Assembly (NCBI RefSeq): GCF_000768065.1
Contig: NZ_JRKM01000001.1
Span: 1,178,001-1,242,000 of the forward strand
DNA length: 64,000 nt
Direction of reading: 5' to 3'
Source: Aquabacterium sp. NJ1
Lineage (GTDB): Bacteria > Pseudomonadota > Gammaproteobacteria > Burkholderiales > Burkholderiaceae_C
Under the pieces are notes generated by a model. It ran no database searches. It was not told the origin of the DNA and saw only the letters and a list, made by a program, of their open reading frames with translations. The position numbers and the translations under genes were made by a program. Below, in pieces: positions 25,672 to 34,748 of this stretch (the first letter of the stretch is position 1; every line of letters starts with the position of its first letter).

Positions 25672-26730
25672 ATGAGCTCTTCCCTCACCCCCACCACCTA
25701 CACCCTGAGCGACTTCGATTTCGAGCTGCCGCCCGAGCTGATCGCCCAGCACCCCGCCGCCGAACGCAGCGCCTCCCGTTTGCTCGATGGCCGTGGCGCA
25801 CAGCCCGTTGACCGCGTCTTCCGTGAGCTGCCTGACCTGCTGCAGCCCGGCGACCTGCTCGTGTTCAACAACACCCGCGTGATCAAGGCCCGCCTGTATG
25901 GCCACAAGGCCTCGGGCGGCGCCGTGGAAGCGCTGGTCGAGCGCGTGCTGCCGGGCAACGAAGTGTGGGCGCACCTGCGCGCCAGCAAGTCGCCCAAGCC
26001 GGGCAGCATGGTGCGCTTCGCCGATGCCTTTGATGCCGAGGTGCTGGGGCGTGGCGGCCCGGACGGCGGTCTGTTCCACCTGCGCTTTGCCGGCGACCCG
26101 CTGACACTGCTGGAGCAGCACGGCCACGTGCCGCTGCCGCCCTACATCACCCACGCCGACGAAGAAGACGACGTGCGCCGTTACCAGACCGTGTTCGCCT
26201 CGGCGCCGGGTGCGGTGGCCGCGCCCACTGCCGCCCTGCATTTCGACGAAGCCTTGCTGGACCGGCTCAAGGCCCGGGGCATCCAGACCGCCGAGGTAAC
26301 GCTGCACGTGGGCGCCGGCACCTTCCAGCCTGTGCGCACGGACAACCTGGCCGAGCACAAGATGCACAGCGAGTGGTTCGAGGTGCCTGCCTCCACCGTG
26401 GCCGCCATCGAAGCCACCAAGGCGGCAGGCGGGCGTGTGGTGTCGGTCGGCACGACGACGCTGCGCGCGCTGGAGTCCGCCGCCTTGCACGCACCTGCGG
26501 GCCACATCCTGCAGGCTGGCAGCCGCGACACGGACATCTTCATCACGCCCGGCTTCCAGTTCAAGGTGGTGGATGTGCTCATCACCAACTTCCACCTGCC
26601 CAAGAGCACCCTGATGATGCTGGTCAGCGCCCTGGCCGGCTACGAGCACATCAGGCAGCTATACCAGCATGCGATCGCCCGCGGTTACCGCTTCTTCAGT
26701 TATGGCGACGCGATGCTGATCCAACGATGA
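25672..26730 (+). CDS. queA: S-adenosylmethionine:tRNA ribosyltransferase-isomerase
   Basis: This is a 352-residue enzyme of the queuosine pathway. It transfers the ribosyl part of S-adenosylmethionine to 7-aminomethyl-7-deazaguanine in tRNA to give epoxyqueuosine. Family text is clear: [16 protein letters not shown] at the start, [28 protein letters not shown] and [14 protein letters not shown]. The start at 25672 fits homologues; an upstream extension of 33 codons does not. tgt, the base-exchange enzyme of the same pathway, lies downstream at 29135, but a histidine kinase gene is inserted between them. Confidence 0.96.
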   Translation: MSSSLTPTTYTLSDFDFELPPELIAQHPAAERSASRLLDGRGAQPVDRVFRELPDLLQPGDLLVFNNTRVIKARLYGHKASGGAVEALVERVLPGNEVWAHLRASKSPKPGSMVRFADAFDAEVLGRGGPDGGLFHLRFAGDPLTLLEQHGHVPLPPYITHADEEDDVRRYQTVFASAPGAVAAPTAALHFDEALLDRLKARGIQTAEVTLHVGAGTFQPVRTDNLAEHKMHSEWFEVPASTVAAIEATKAAGGRVVSVGTTTLRALESAALHAPAGHILQAGSRDTDIFITPGFQFKVVDVLITNFHLPKSTLMMLVSALAGYEHIRQLYQHAIARGYRFFSYGDAMLIQR

Positions 26731-26743
26731 ACTACAAAACACC

Positions 26744-29113
26744 ATGGGATACCACCTCGAACGCGCCGCCGGGCTCTGGTTGAAACCACTGCAAGCCTGG
26801 CTGCTCTGCCTGATCCTGTTCATGACGGGTGCGGCCCAGGCGGCCCCCACCTTCATCGTGGACGAGGCCAGCCTGTCTCCCGGCAGCTGCGCCGAACGGC
26901 TGGAAGGCCGCACCGTCAAGCTGCCCGATGACTGGCGTGCCCTGGGCATCAAGCCACCTGCGGTGGGCTGCTACCGCGCACGCCTGTACATGCCGCGTTC
27001 ACCCGTGGTGCCCTGGGCGCTGCGCATTGACCGTCTGCCGGGCAACCACCGTGTCACCGTCAATGGCATCCAGCTCAGCACGCACCACATGGAGGGCACG
27101 GCCATCACCAGCATGGCCACCCTGCCCTATCTGATCGAGCTGCCCGTCAACGTGCTGCTGGCCGGGGACAACGACATCGAGATCGATGTGCGCATGAACC
27201 CGTTCCGCAAGCCTGGTATCGCACCGATGCAGGCTGGCCCGCTCACCGACATGCGCGACGACTTCGACCGCTGGGCCGGCCTGACGGTAGACCTGCCGCA
27301 AACGCTGAACATGAGCGTGGCGGGCATGGCCTTGTTTCTGCTGCTGGCTTGGCGCGCCCGTCCCCGCGATGTGATCTTCGGCTACTTCGGCTGCCTGATG
27401 CTGGTCATGTGCGGCCGCAATACGCTGTACTTCGTGGAGACCATCAACTGGCCCGCCCCCGTGGTGGACTGGTTCTTCTTCGCCGCGCAAGCGGTCAGCA
27501 CTTATTACGTGGCGCTGTTCGGGCTGAGCTACGCCAACATCTCACTCAACAAGCTGCTGTGGCCGCTTCGCCTCATGGGTTTCGGCTTCCCGGTGATCGG
27601 GCTGGTCGCCATGGGCACGCCGTACCTGGATACCTTGCGCCTGGTGGCCTACCCCATCCTGATGATCACGGGCGTGTGGGTGGTGTCCCGCGTGGTGCAA
27701 ACCGCCTGGACGCGCCACTGGCTGGAAGCCATCGCCATGACGCTGGGCCCGGTAGGCACCTTCATCAGCGTGGCGCACGACTACCTGTTTCTCACGCCGT
27801 ATCTGGACGTCACCGCCCTGTACTGGACACCCTATTGCGTGCCCATCATCTTCCTGGGCTTCGCGCTCACGCTGATGCGCAAGTTCATCGACGCGATGAA
27901 CCTGTCCGAGCGCATGAACATCACGCTGGAAGAGCGCGTGGCCGAACGCACACGCGCCCTGGAGGCGGCCAACCAGTCCAAGACACGCTTCCTGGCCGCG
28001 GCCAGCCACGACCTGCGTCAGCCCACGGCCGCCATCGGGCTGCTGGTCAGCCTGTTGCGCCAGCAAGCAAAAGACCCTGGCGTCAAGGACCTGACCAATA
28101 TGCTCGACGAGGCCGTGGCCTCGATGGAATCGCTGCTGGTGGGCCTGCTGGACATTTCGCGCCTGGATGCGGGTGCCGTCAAACCCGAGTTCCAGTCAGT
28201 GGGCCTGCACGATGTCTTCCAGGCTGTGCGCGTGCATGAAAAGAGCGCCGCCGATGGCAAGGGCCTGCGCCTGCGCTTTCGGCTGCCACGTGGCGTGCCA
28301 GGCTCCCAGTTGATGGTGCTGACCGACCCCATGCTGCTGCACAGCGTGCTGCGCAACCTGGTGGCCAATGCCATCCGCTACACGCACAGTGGCGGCGTGC
28401 TGGTGGCCGCCCGTCGTCGCGGCAAGCACCGCCTGCGCATCGAGGTCTGGGACACCGGCATCGGCATTGCGCCCGACCAGCTCGACCGCATCTTCGAAGA
28501 GTTCTACCAGGTGGGCAACACCGCGCGGGATCGCAACCGCGGCATCGGCCTGGGCCTGGCCATCGTGCGCCGCACGGCATCGATCCTGGGCGAGCAGGTG
28601 ACGGTCAAGTCACGGCCGGGACGCGGGTCCTGCTTTGCGATCGAGCTGCCGCTCAACCTGGTGGCCAGCAAGCGCACCGAGGCACCTGCCGCGCCATCGC
28701 AACCCTTGACGGGCCGTGTGATCTGGCTGGTGGAAGACGACATCCTGCTGCGCCGCGCGATTGGCGAGATGCTGCACAGCTGGGGCGCCCGCACCCGCAC
28801 CTGGGCCGATGGCGAAGCCCTGCTTGACGAGCTGCCCGCACTGATCCAGGACGGCGACGAAGAAAGCTTGCCGGACACCCTGATCACCGATTACCGCCTG
28901 CCCGGTATCAACGGCCTGCACCTGGTCCAGACCCTGGGCGTGCACCTGCGCTCGCAGGGCCACCAGCTGCACAGCATCATCATCTCGGGCGACACCGACC
29001 CCGCCGAGATCGCCCGCCTGAACGCATCCGGCCAGGAAGTCCTGTCCAAGCCCTTCCGCAGCGAACGCCTGCTGGAGCGGCTCAACGCCCGCCGCCCCGC
29101 CACCATGGCCTGA
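26744..29113 (+). CDS. Hybrid sensor histidine kinase / response regulator
   Basis: This is a 789-residue inner-membrane hybrid kinase. A signal sequence (residues 1-33) leads to a periplasmic jelly-roll-like sensor (about 35-185). Seven hydrophobic segments follow at about 187-375, as in 7TMR-DISM proteins, then a short coiled coil. The phosphoacceptor is His422 in AASHDLRQP. The ATPase domain has N (LVANAIRY), G1 (DTGIGI) and GLGLAI boxes. The C-terminal receiver carries the Asp in LITDYRLPG and Lys in LSKPF. The HDLRQP variant is typical of a Burkholderiales kinase group whose partner is often encoded elsewhere. It starts 14 bases after queA and ends 22 before tgt, so it is co-transcribed with the queuosine genes. 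Confidence 0.92.
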   Translation: MGYHLERAAGLWLKPLQAWLLCLILFMTGAAQAAPTFIVDEASLSPGSCAERLEGRTVKLPDDWRALGIKPPAVGCYRARLYMPRSPVVPWALRIDRLPGNHRVTVNGIQLSTHHMEGTAITSMATLPYLIELPVNVLLAGDNDIEIDVRMNPFRKPGIAPMQAGPLTDMRDDFDRWAGLTVDLPQTLNMSVAGMALFLLLAWRARPRDVIFGYFGCLMLVMCGRNTLYFVETINWPAPVVDWFFFAAQAVSTYYVALFGLSYANISLNKLLWPLRLMGFGFPVIGLVAMGTPYLDTLRLVAYPILMITGVWVVSRVVQTAWTRHWLEAIAMTLGPVGTFISVAHDYLFLTPYLDVTALYWTPYCVPIIFLGFALTLMRKFIDAMNLSERMNITLEERVAERTRALEAANQSKTRFLAAASHDLRQPTAAIGLLVSLLRQQAKDPGVKDLTNMLDEAVASMESLLVGLLDISRLDAGAVKPEFQSVGLHDVFQAVRVHEKSAADGKGLRLRFRLPRGVPGSQLMVLTDPMLLHSVLRNLVANAIRYTHSGGVLVAARRRGKHRLRIEVWDTGIGIAPDQLDRIFEEFYQVGNTARDRNRGIGLGLAIVRRTASILGEQVTVKSRPGRGSCFAIELPLNLVASKRTEAPAAPSQPLTGRVIWLVEDDILLRRAIGEMLHSWGARTRTWADGEALLDELPALIQDGDEESLPDTLITDYRLPGINGLHLVQTLGVHLRSQGHQLHSIIISGDTDPAEIARLNASGQEVLSKPFRSERLLERLNARRPATMA

Positions 29114-29125
29114 GCCAGCATATAA

Positions 29126-30274
<1,149 letters not shown>

Positions 30275-30289
30275 CCTGACGGACCGGCC

Positions 30290-31498
30290 ATGGACCTGCT
30301 CGCCTACTTCGGTGCATCGATCGATCTGTACTGCGAGCGGCTGGACCCTGGCTTCTGGGCCGAGCCCGTCAATGCGCTGACCAACTTGTCTTTCATCGCC
30401 GCGGCCTTGTGGGTGTCACGCGCACTCCAGGTGCGCCAGCTCGATCGGCGTGACCTGCGCTGGCTGGCCTGGTCGATCGGGCTCATCGGCATCTGCAGCT
30501 TCGCCTTCCATACCCTGGGGCAACGTTGGGCAGCCTGGCTGGACTCGGGCAGCATCCTGCTCTTCCTGCTGGGGTTTGCCGCGACCTGGACGCAGCGTGT
30601 GCTGGGCTGGCCCTGGTCGCGCGCCTGGCTGGGCGCGGCCATCGCCGGTGCCTTCATCGGCCTGGGCACGCTGCTGCTCCTGCAGATCCACACCACTTGG
30701 ATGCGGCCCGAGGTGGCCTGGTACATCAGCACCTGGCTGGCCATCGCCATCACGGCTGCCTGCACGCCCCGGTTGGCGCCCAATGGGGGCGCCATGCGGC
30801 CCTGGATGTGGGGCGCCTGCGGCATGTTCACGCTGGCCCTGGTACTGCGCCAACTGGATCAAAGCGTATGCCCCTGGTGGCCGCTGGGCACGCACTTTGG
30901 CTGGCACCTGAGCAATGGCCTCGTGACGGCCCTGGCCATGCAGGCTCTGATGGTGGCCACGCCACCCAGTGCCAAGCCGGTTCAACGCGCGCTGTCATGG
31001 CCGCTCAACTGGTTTTACACGCTCTTTGTCTGGGGCATGGCCCTGGTCCTGCTCTTTGAAGAATGGGGCTGGGAATACCTGGCCGCCATCGTCGCCTGGT
31101 TCGGCCGGCTGCCCGGCCTGCGCTGGATCGAGGGCCGCATCCAGGCCCTGCCGCCTTACGCATCCCTGGCCTTGTTTGGCGTGCCCCTGCTCACCCTGCT
31201 GCCCGTCAAGCTATTGGCGCTTTACTGGCTGGGCCACGGCCACACCCTGCTGGGCATCGGCGTCATCATCTCGGCCAAGGTTGGCGGCACCGCCATCACG
31301 GCGCGCCTGTTCATGCTCACCCGTCCCACCCTCATGAGGCTGGCCTGGTTCGCCCACTGGTTCAACCGCTGGATGGCCTTCAAGGACCGCATCCTCGCCA
31401 GCGTCAAGGCCAGCGCCGCGTGGCAGCAATGGGTGCGCGCCAAGGCGAACATTCGCCAACTGATCCAACGCGTGCGGCAGCTGTTCAAACCGCGCTGA
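30290..31498 (+). CDS. Ceramidase-like membrane protein fused to a second membrane domain
   Basis: This is a 402-residue polytopic protein in two parts. The N-terminal 225 residues look like the alkaline ceramidase / CREST superfamily: IDLYCERLDPGFWAEPVNALTNLSF at the start, FAFHTLGQRWAAWLDSGSI in the middle, and THFGWHLSNG near the end, which supply the conserved Ser, His and Asp of a zinc-dependent membrane hydrolase. The C-terminal 160 residues add at least three helices (LFVWGMALVLLFEEWGWEYL, a proline-bounded pair) and a basic helical tail. That half resembles small stand-alone membrane proteins of this order. Substrate is unknown. It begins 15 bases after tgt and may be co-transcribed. 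Confidence 0.75.
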   Translation: MDLLAYFGASIDLYCERLDPGFWAEPVNALTNLSFIAAALWVSRALQVRQLDRRDLRWLAWSIGLIGICSFAFHTLGQRWAAWLDSGSILLFLLGFAATWTQRVLGWPWSRAWLGAAIAGAFIGLGTLLLLQIHTTWMRPEVAWYISTWLAIAITAACTPRLAPNGGAMRPWMWGACGMFTLALVLRQLDQSVCPWWPLGTHFGWHLSNGLVTALAMQALMVATPPSAKPVQRALSWPLNWFYTLFVWGMALVLLFEEWGWEYLAAIVAWFGRLPGLRWIEGRIQALPPYASLALFGVPLLTLLPVKLLALYWLGHGHTLLGIGVIISAKVGGTAITARLFMLTRPTLMRLAWFAHWFNRWMAFKDRILASVKASAAWQQWVRAKANIRQLIQRVRQLFKPR

Positions 31499-31531
31499 TC
31501 GGCCCCACAACAACGGGACGGGCGGGGCGCG

Positions 31532-32566
31532 TCACTGGCGAGTCAACAGCAGGTCCGCAATCACCGGCCGGTGCTGCGAGGCCACGGTACCGCCCACTTC
31601 AGTCTGCGTCACGCCAATGTCATCGGACACCAGGATGTGGTCGATGCGCAGGAAGGACACCCCCGGGCGCAACGAGTGGCCGTGGGTATAACCATAACCA
31701 AACCCCGCGGACGAGAACGCATCCCGCAAGCCAGTGTGCAGCAGCGTCTTGACCACTGCTGAACTCTCGGGCGCGTTCAGGTCGCCCGCCACGATGCGAG
31801 GCCGCTTCATCTGCCGCAAATGCTCGGCCAGCACGCCTGATTGCACCAGGCGGTCGTTCATGTTGCCGCTCCAGGCGTCCAGGCCGCGCAGGCCTTCTCG
31901 CCGGGTGGCATTCAGCCCGTCACGCGGTGTGGTGAAGTGCACCGTGACCAGGTCCACCTCCTTGCCATGAGCCTGCAACACGCAATGCACGAAGCTGTGT
32001 TTCTGATTCCGGTACGGGATCCAGCCCGGCGCGCAGTCCTTGAGCGGAAAGCGACTGGCCACGATGTACTGCCCGAAGCCGTAAACCTGGCGCTTGCCCA
32101 TCAAGGCCTGGTAGGTTTCCGGCTTGGTCTGCTCCAGCTTCATCAACTGCCCGGCATCCTGCATGACGATCACGTCCGGGTCATGCAGCATCACCTCCAG
32201 CGCCAGTTCACCAAAGCCATTGGGCCGCAACGAGGCCAGGTAGGCCTTGACGTTGTAGGTCATGAAACGAATGTGCCCGTAACCCTCGTCGGCATGGCCG
32301 ATGCACAGGCCCATGATGGACGTGAGCACCACGCCAACCGTGAACGCCGAGAGCACACGCCAGGCCCAGCCCAGCCACAAGCTGCCGATGAGCGCAGCGA
32401 TGGCCGGTGCCAGAAATGCCGGGTAAGGCACGTACTGCAGCAAGGCCAGGATCGGCCTGCGCTCGGGGTTCTCGTCCAGCACGAGCCAGACGAAGGCCAC
32501 ACCCAGCGCCACCAGCACGACGGCCGCACGCAAGAACAAAGACCATCCACCTTGTGCGCGCCTCAT
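31532..32566 (-). CDS. Endonuclease/exonuclease/phosphatase-fold membrane protein
   Basis: This is a 344-residue protein. Three N-terminal hydrophobic helices (about residues 10-32, 40-62 and 70-90) are followed by an endonuclease/exonuclease/phosphatase domain facing the periplasm. Active-site motifs are visible: FMTYNVKAYL, VIVMQDAG, GDLNAPES, LRIDHILVSD and the final catalytic His in VASQHRPVIADL. The second metal Glu is replaced by Gln in VMQDAG, so activity may differ from DNase I-like nucleases. Such domains act on nucleic acids, inositol phosphates or lipid phosphates; the substrate is unknown here. It lies 19 bases downstream of the CAAX-type protease gene on the same strand. Confidence 0.82.
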   Translation of the reverse strand: MRRAQGGWSLFLRAAVVLVALGVAFVWLVLDENPERRPILALLQYVPYPAFLAPAIAALIGSLWLGWAWRVLSAFTVGVVLTSIMGLCIGHADEGYGHIRFMTYNVKAYLASLRPNGFGELALEVMLHDPDVIVMQDAGQLMKLEQTKPETYQALMGKRQVYGFGQYIVASRFPLKDCAPGWIPYRNQKHSFVHCVLQAHGKEVDLVTVHFTTPRDGLNATRREGLRGLDAWSGNMNDRLVQSGVLAEHLRQMKRPRIVAGDLNAPESSAVVKTLLHTGLRDAFSSAGFGYGYTHGHSLRPGVSFLRIDHILVSDDIGVTQTEVGGTVASQHRPVIADLLLTRQ

Positions 32567-32585
32567 GGCTGCTCAACCCCTCATG

Positions 32586-33263
32586 TCACCAGAACTGCCA
32601 GTTGCCATAAACGACAACCCAGATACCCAGCACGCCGTTGGTCACGGCATGCGCCACCACCGCGGCCCACAAGGAGCGGGTGTAGCGGTAAAGCAGAGCA
32701 TAAGCCAGGCCAGCCACCACCGCGCCCAGCCACTGCGTGTGCGCCAGCATGAAAACCAGGGTGGACAGCAACATCGCCTTGGGCGACACCTCGGAGGGGT
32801 CCACCTTCTCGAAATCGGGGTTGTCGATCCAGCGCATCAGGAAGGAGCGCCAGAACAGTTCTTCCATGACGGGCACCAGCAGCGCCGCCCCGACCCAGCG
32901 CACGGCAACCAGGCCCCACTGCAACTGCCCTTCGGCGTCCACGGGGCGGAAGGAGGCGGTCGGGCTGCCCAGCATCATCCAGGGCTCGGTCAGCAGGATC
33001 CACAGCTTGAACACCACGGCGCCCACCACCAGGGCGATGACCGCCTGCTTGAAATCGAGGCGAGCCGGCCCGCCCAGTTCGCTGTAATCCCGCCAGAAAA
33101 ACGCGATGCTGCCCCCCACGATCAGGACAGACAGGCCATAGACCCAGCGAGGGTCCAGCCAGCCGTTGTCCGGCGGAAGATAGCCCCGCACCGCCAGCAG
33201 GATCATGAACAGGCCGAAGGGGACCACGCGGGCCCAGCCCGCACGCGTGAGCATGCTTTCCAT
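32586..33263 (-). CDS. CPBP (CAAX-type) intramembrane metalloprotease
   Basis: This is a 225-residue polytopic protein. The catalytic glutamate pair and arginine are in PVMEELFWRSFLMRW, with His-containing later motifs HTQWLGAVVAGLAYALLY and VVAHAVTNG, the arrangement of CAAX/CPBP glutamic proteases. Six to seven hydrophobic helices are visible. It resembles the CAAX prenyl protease-related proteins that accompany exosortase systems, but no exosortase is near. I use the ATG at 33263; an in-frame longer form has a hydrophilic N-terminus without support. It shares an operon with the phosphodiesterase-fold gene. Confidence 0.82.
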   Translation of the reverse strand: MESMLTRAGWARVVPFGLFMILLAVRGYLPPDNGWLDPRWVYGLSVLIVGGSIAFFWRDYSELGGPARLDFKQAVIALVVGAVVFKLWILLTEPWMMLGSPTASFRPVDAEGQLQWGLVAVRWVGAALLVPVMEELFWRSFLMRWIDNPDFEKVDPSEVSPKAMLLSTLVFMLAHTQWLGAVVAGLAYALLYRYTRSLWAAVVAHAVTNGVLGIWVVVYGNWQFW

Positions 33264-33354
33264 TTTGGAGCGTGTGTGAAGAGGTGTTGAAGATGGCCGC
33301 CAGGCGGTCACCACTGGGGGGATTGTCGTGGCAAGTCAGGCGGTGCCAGCCACC

Positions 33355-34725
33355 TTATTCGGGCGCCTGGCGCCGCCAGCGTCGCAGCCAGACCACGGTG
33401 TGCTGCCACAGCAGCGGCTGCCAGCGCAACGTCATCAGCACGACAAGCAGGTGCAGTACACAGGCCACCGCGAAGATCGCGCCCACGCCCAGCCCGCAGG
33501 CCGACAGCAGCCAGGTCATCAGCGCACTCAGCAGGATCAACACCGCGTTGAGGATGTTGTTGGCCGCCACCACGCGCGCCCGGTGGCTGGCCTCGGCGCG
33601 GTATTGCATCTGGGCATACAGAGGCACGCTGAACAGGCCGATCGACATCGACATCATCAACTGGTCGAACAGGCCGCGCCAATGCAAAGGCCTGGCCATG
33701 AAGTCGTGCACCGAGTAGGCCTGCACCTGTGCCATGCCCGGGTCATGCGCGATGCCGTGCACCACCCAGGCGATGTCCAGGCCAAACACGCCCATGCCCA
33801 GTGCGCCCACCAGGACCAGGCCCAGTTGAGGCTCGTCGCCCTCCTGCGCGTGGGTCAGCCATTCGCACAAGAGCGCCCCGGCCGCCACGCCCAATGAGGT
33901 CACCACCAGCAACAGCGAGGCGATGTCTTCAGGGGCATGCAAGATGGTTTTGCTGAGAAGGGGAAACAGCCCCAGAAAGACCGCGCCAAAGCACCACATC
34001 CAGGAAATGCCCAGCAGGCACATCAGCAGCACGGGGTCATGGTGGATGCGATCCAGGTTGCGCCAGGTCTCGGCCAGCGGGTTCCAGTTGAGCTTGATGC
34101 CGGGCGACAGGGGGGGCGTCGAAGGCACGGCCTGCACGGCCAGCCGCCCGGCCACGGCCAGGCCCAGCAAGGTCAGCATCAGCGCCGTGGTGCCACCACC
34201 ACCCGGCGCCAGCAACACGCCACCGCAAACCGTGCCCAGCAGGATGGCGGTAAAGGTGCCCATCTCCAGCAGGCCATTGCCACCGGTCAATTCCCCCGCC
34301 GACAGATGGCGTGGCAGGTAGGTGTACTTCACGGTGGAGAACACTGTCACGTGCACGCCGGACAAGAGCACCGCCAGCAACAGCGTCGGTGCATGCCTTG
34401 TCCACAGCGCCCAGGCCGCCAGCGCCATCATCCCCACCTCGGCCGATTTGGCCAGACGCATGAGGCGCGCCAGATCAGAGCGATCGGCCCATTGCCCGGT
34501 GGTGGCCGACAGCAGCACCGAGGGCAGGATGAACAAGGCTCCCAGCGCAGGGCCCACCACTTGAGGCGGCAACCAGCTCACCTGCACCTGGTAGGTCAGG
34601 ATCAGGACAACCGCGAACTTCAGCAGGTTGTCATTGACGGCGCCCAGGAACACCGCCCAGAAAAACGGCGCAAAACGCCGCTGGCCCAAGAGCCTGATCT
34701 GATGCGGTCTGCCTGGCGCAGTCAT
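33355..34725 (-). CDS. MFS transporter, LplT-like
   Basis: This 456-residue transporter of the major facilitator superfamily has 12 predicted helices. The start text RRFAPFFWAVFLGAVNDNLLKFAVVLILTYQ is the LplT signature (NDN and K in helix 1). LplT flips lysophospholipids to the inner leaflet for reacylation. It is a paralogue of the transporter half of the preceding gene: the two share RFAPFF, QWADRSDL/QWADKYDK, GGNGLLEMGTF/GGNGMVEMGTF and LKLNWNPASETWRNL-type segments. It begins 23 bases after that gene, so a tandem duplication with loss of the acyltransferase part is likely. The C-terminus ends with the last helix and a basic tail. Confidence 0.88.
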   Translation of the reverse strand: MTAPGRPHQIRLLGQRRFAPFFWAVFLGAVNDNLLKFAVVLILTYQVQVSWLPPQVVGPALGALFILPSVLLSATTGQWADRSDLARLMRLAKSAEVGMMALAAWALWTRHAPTLLLAVLLSGVHVTVFSTVKYTYLPRHLSAGELTGGNGLLEMGTFTAILLGTVCGGVLLAPGGGGTTALMLTLLGLAVAGRLAVQAVPSTPPLSPGIKLNWNPLAETWRNLDRIHHDPVLLMCLLGISWMWCFGAVFLGLFPLLSKTILHAPEDIASLLLVVTSLGVAAGALLCEWLTHAQEGDEPQLGLVLVGALGMGVFGLDIAWVVHGIAHDPGMAQVQAYSVHDFMARPLHWRGLFDQLMMSMSIGLFSVPLYAQMQYRAEASHRARVVAANNILNAVLILLSALMTWLLSACGLGVGAIFAVACVLHLLVVLMTLRWQPLLWQHTVVWLRRWRRQAPE

Positions 34726-34748
34726 CTCACGGGTATCTCAAGGCCATC

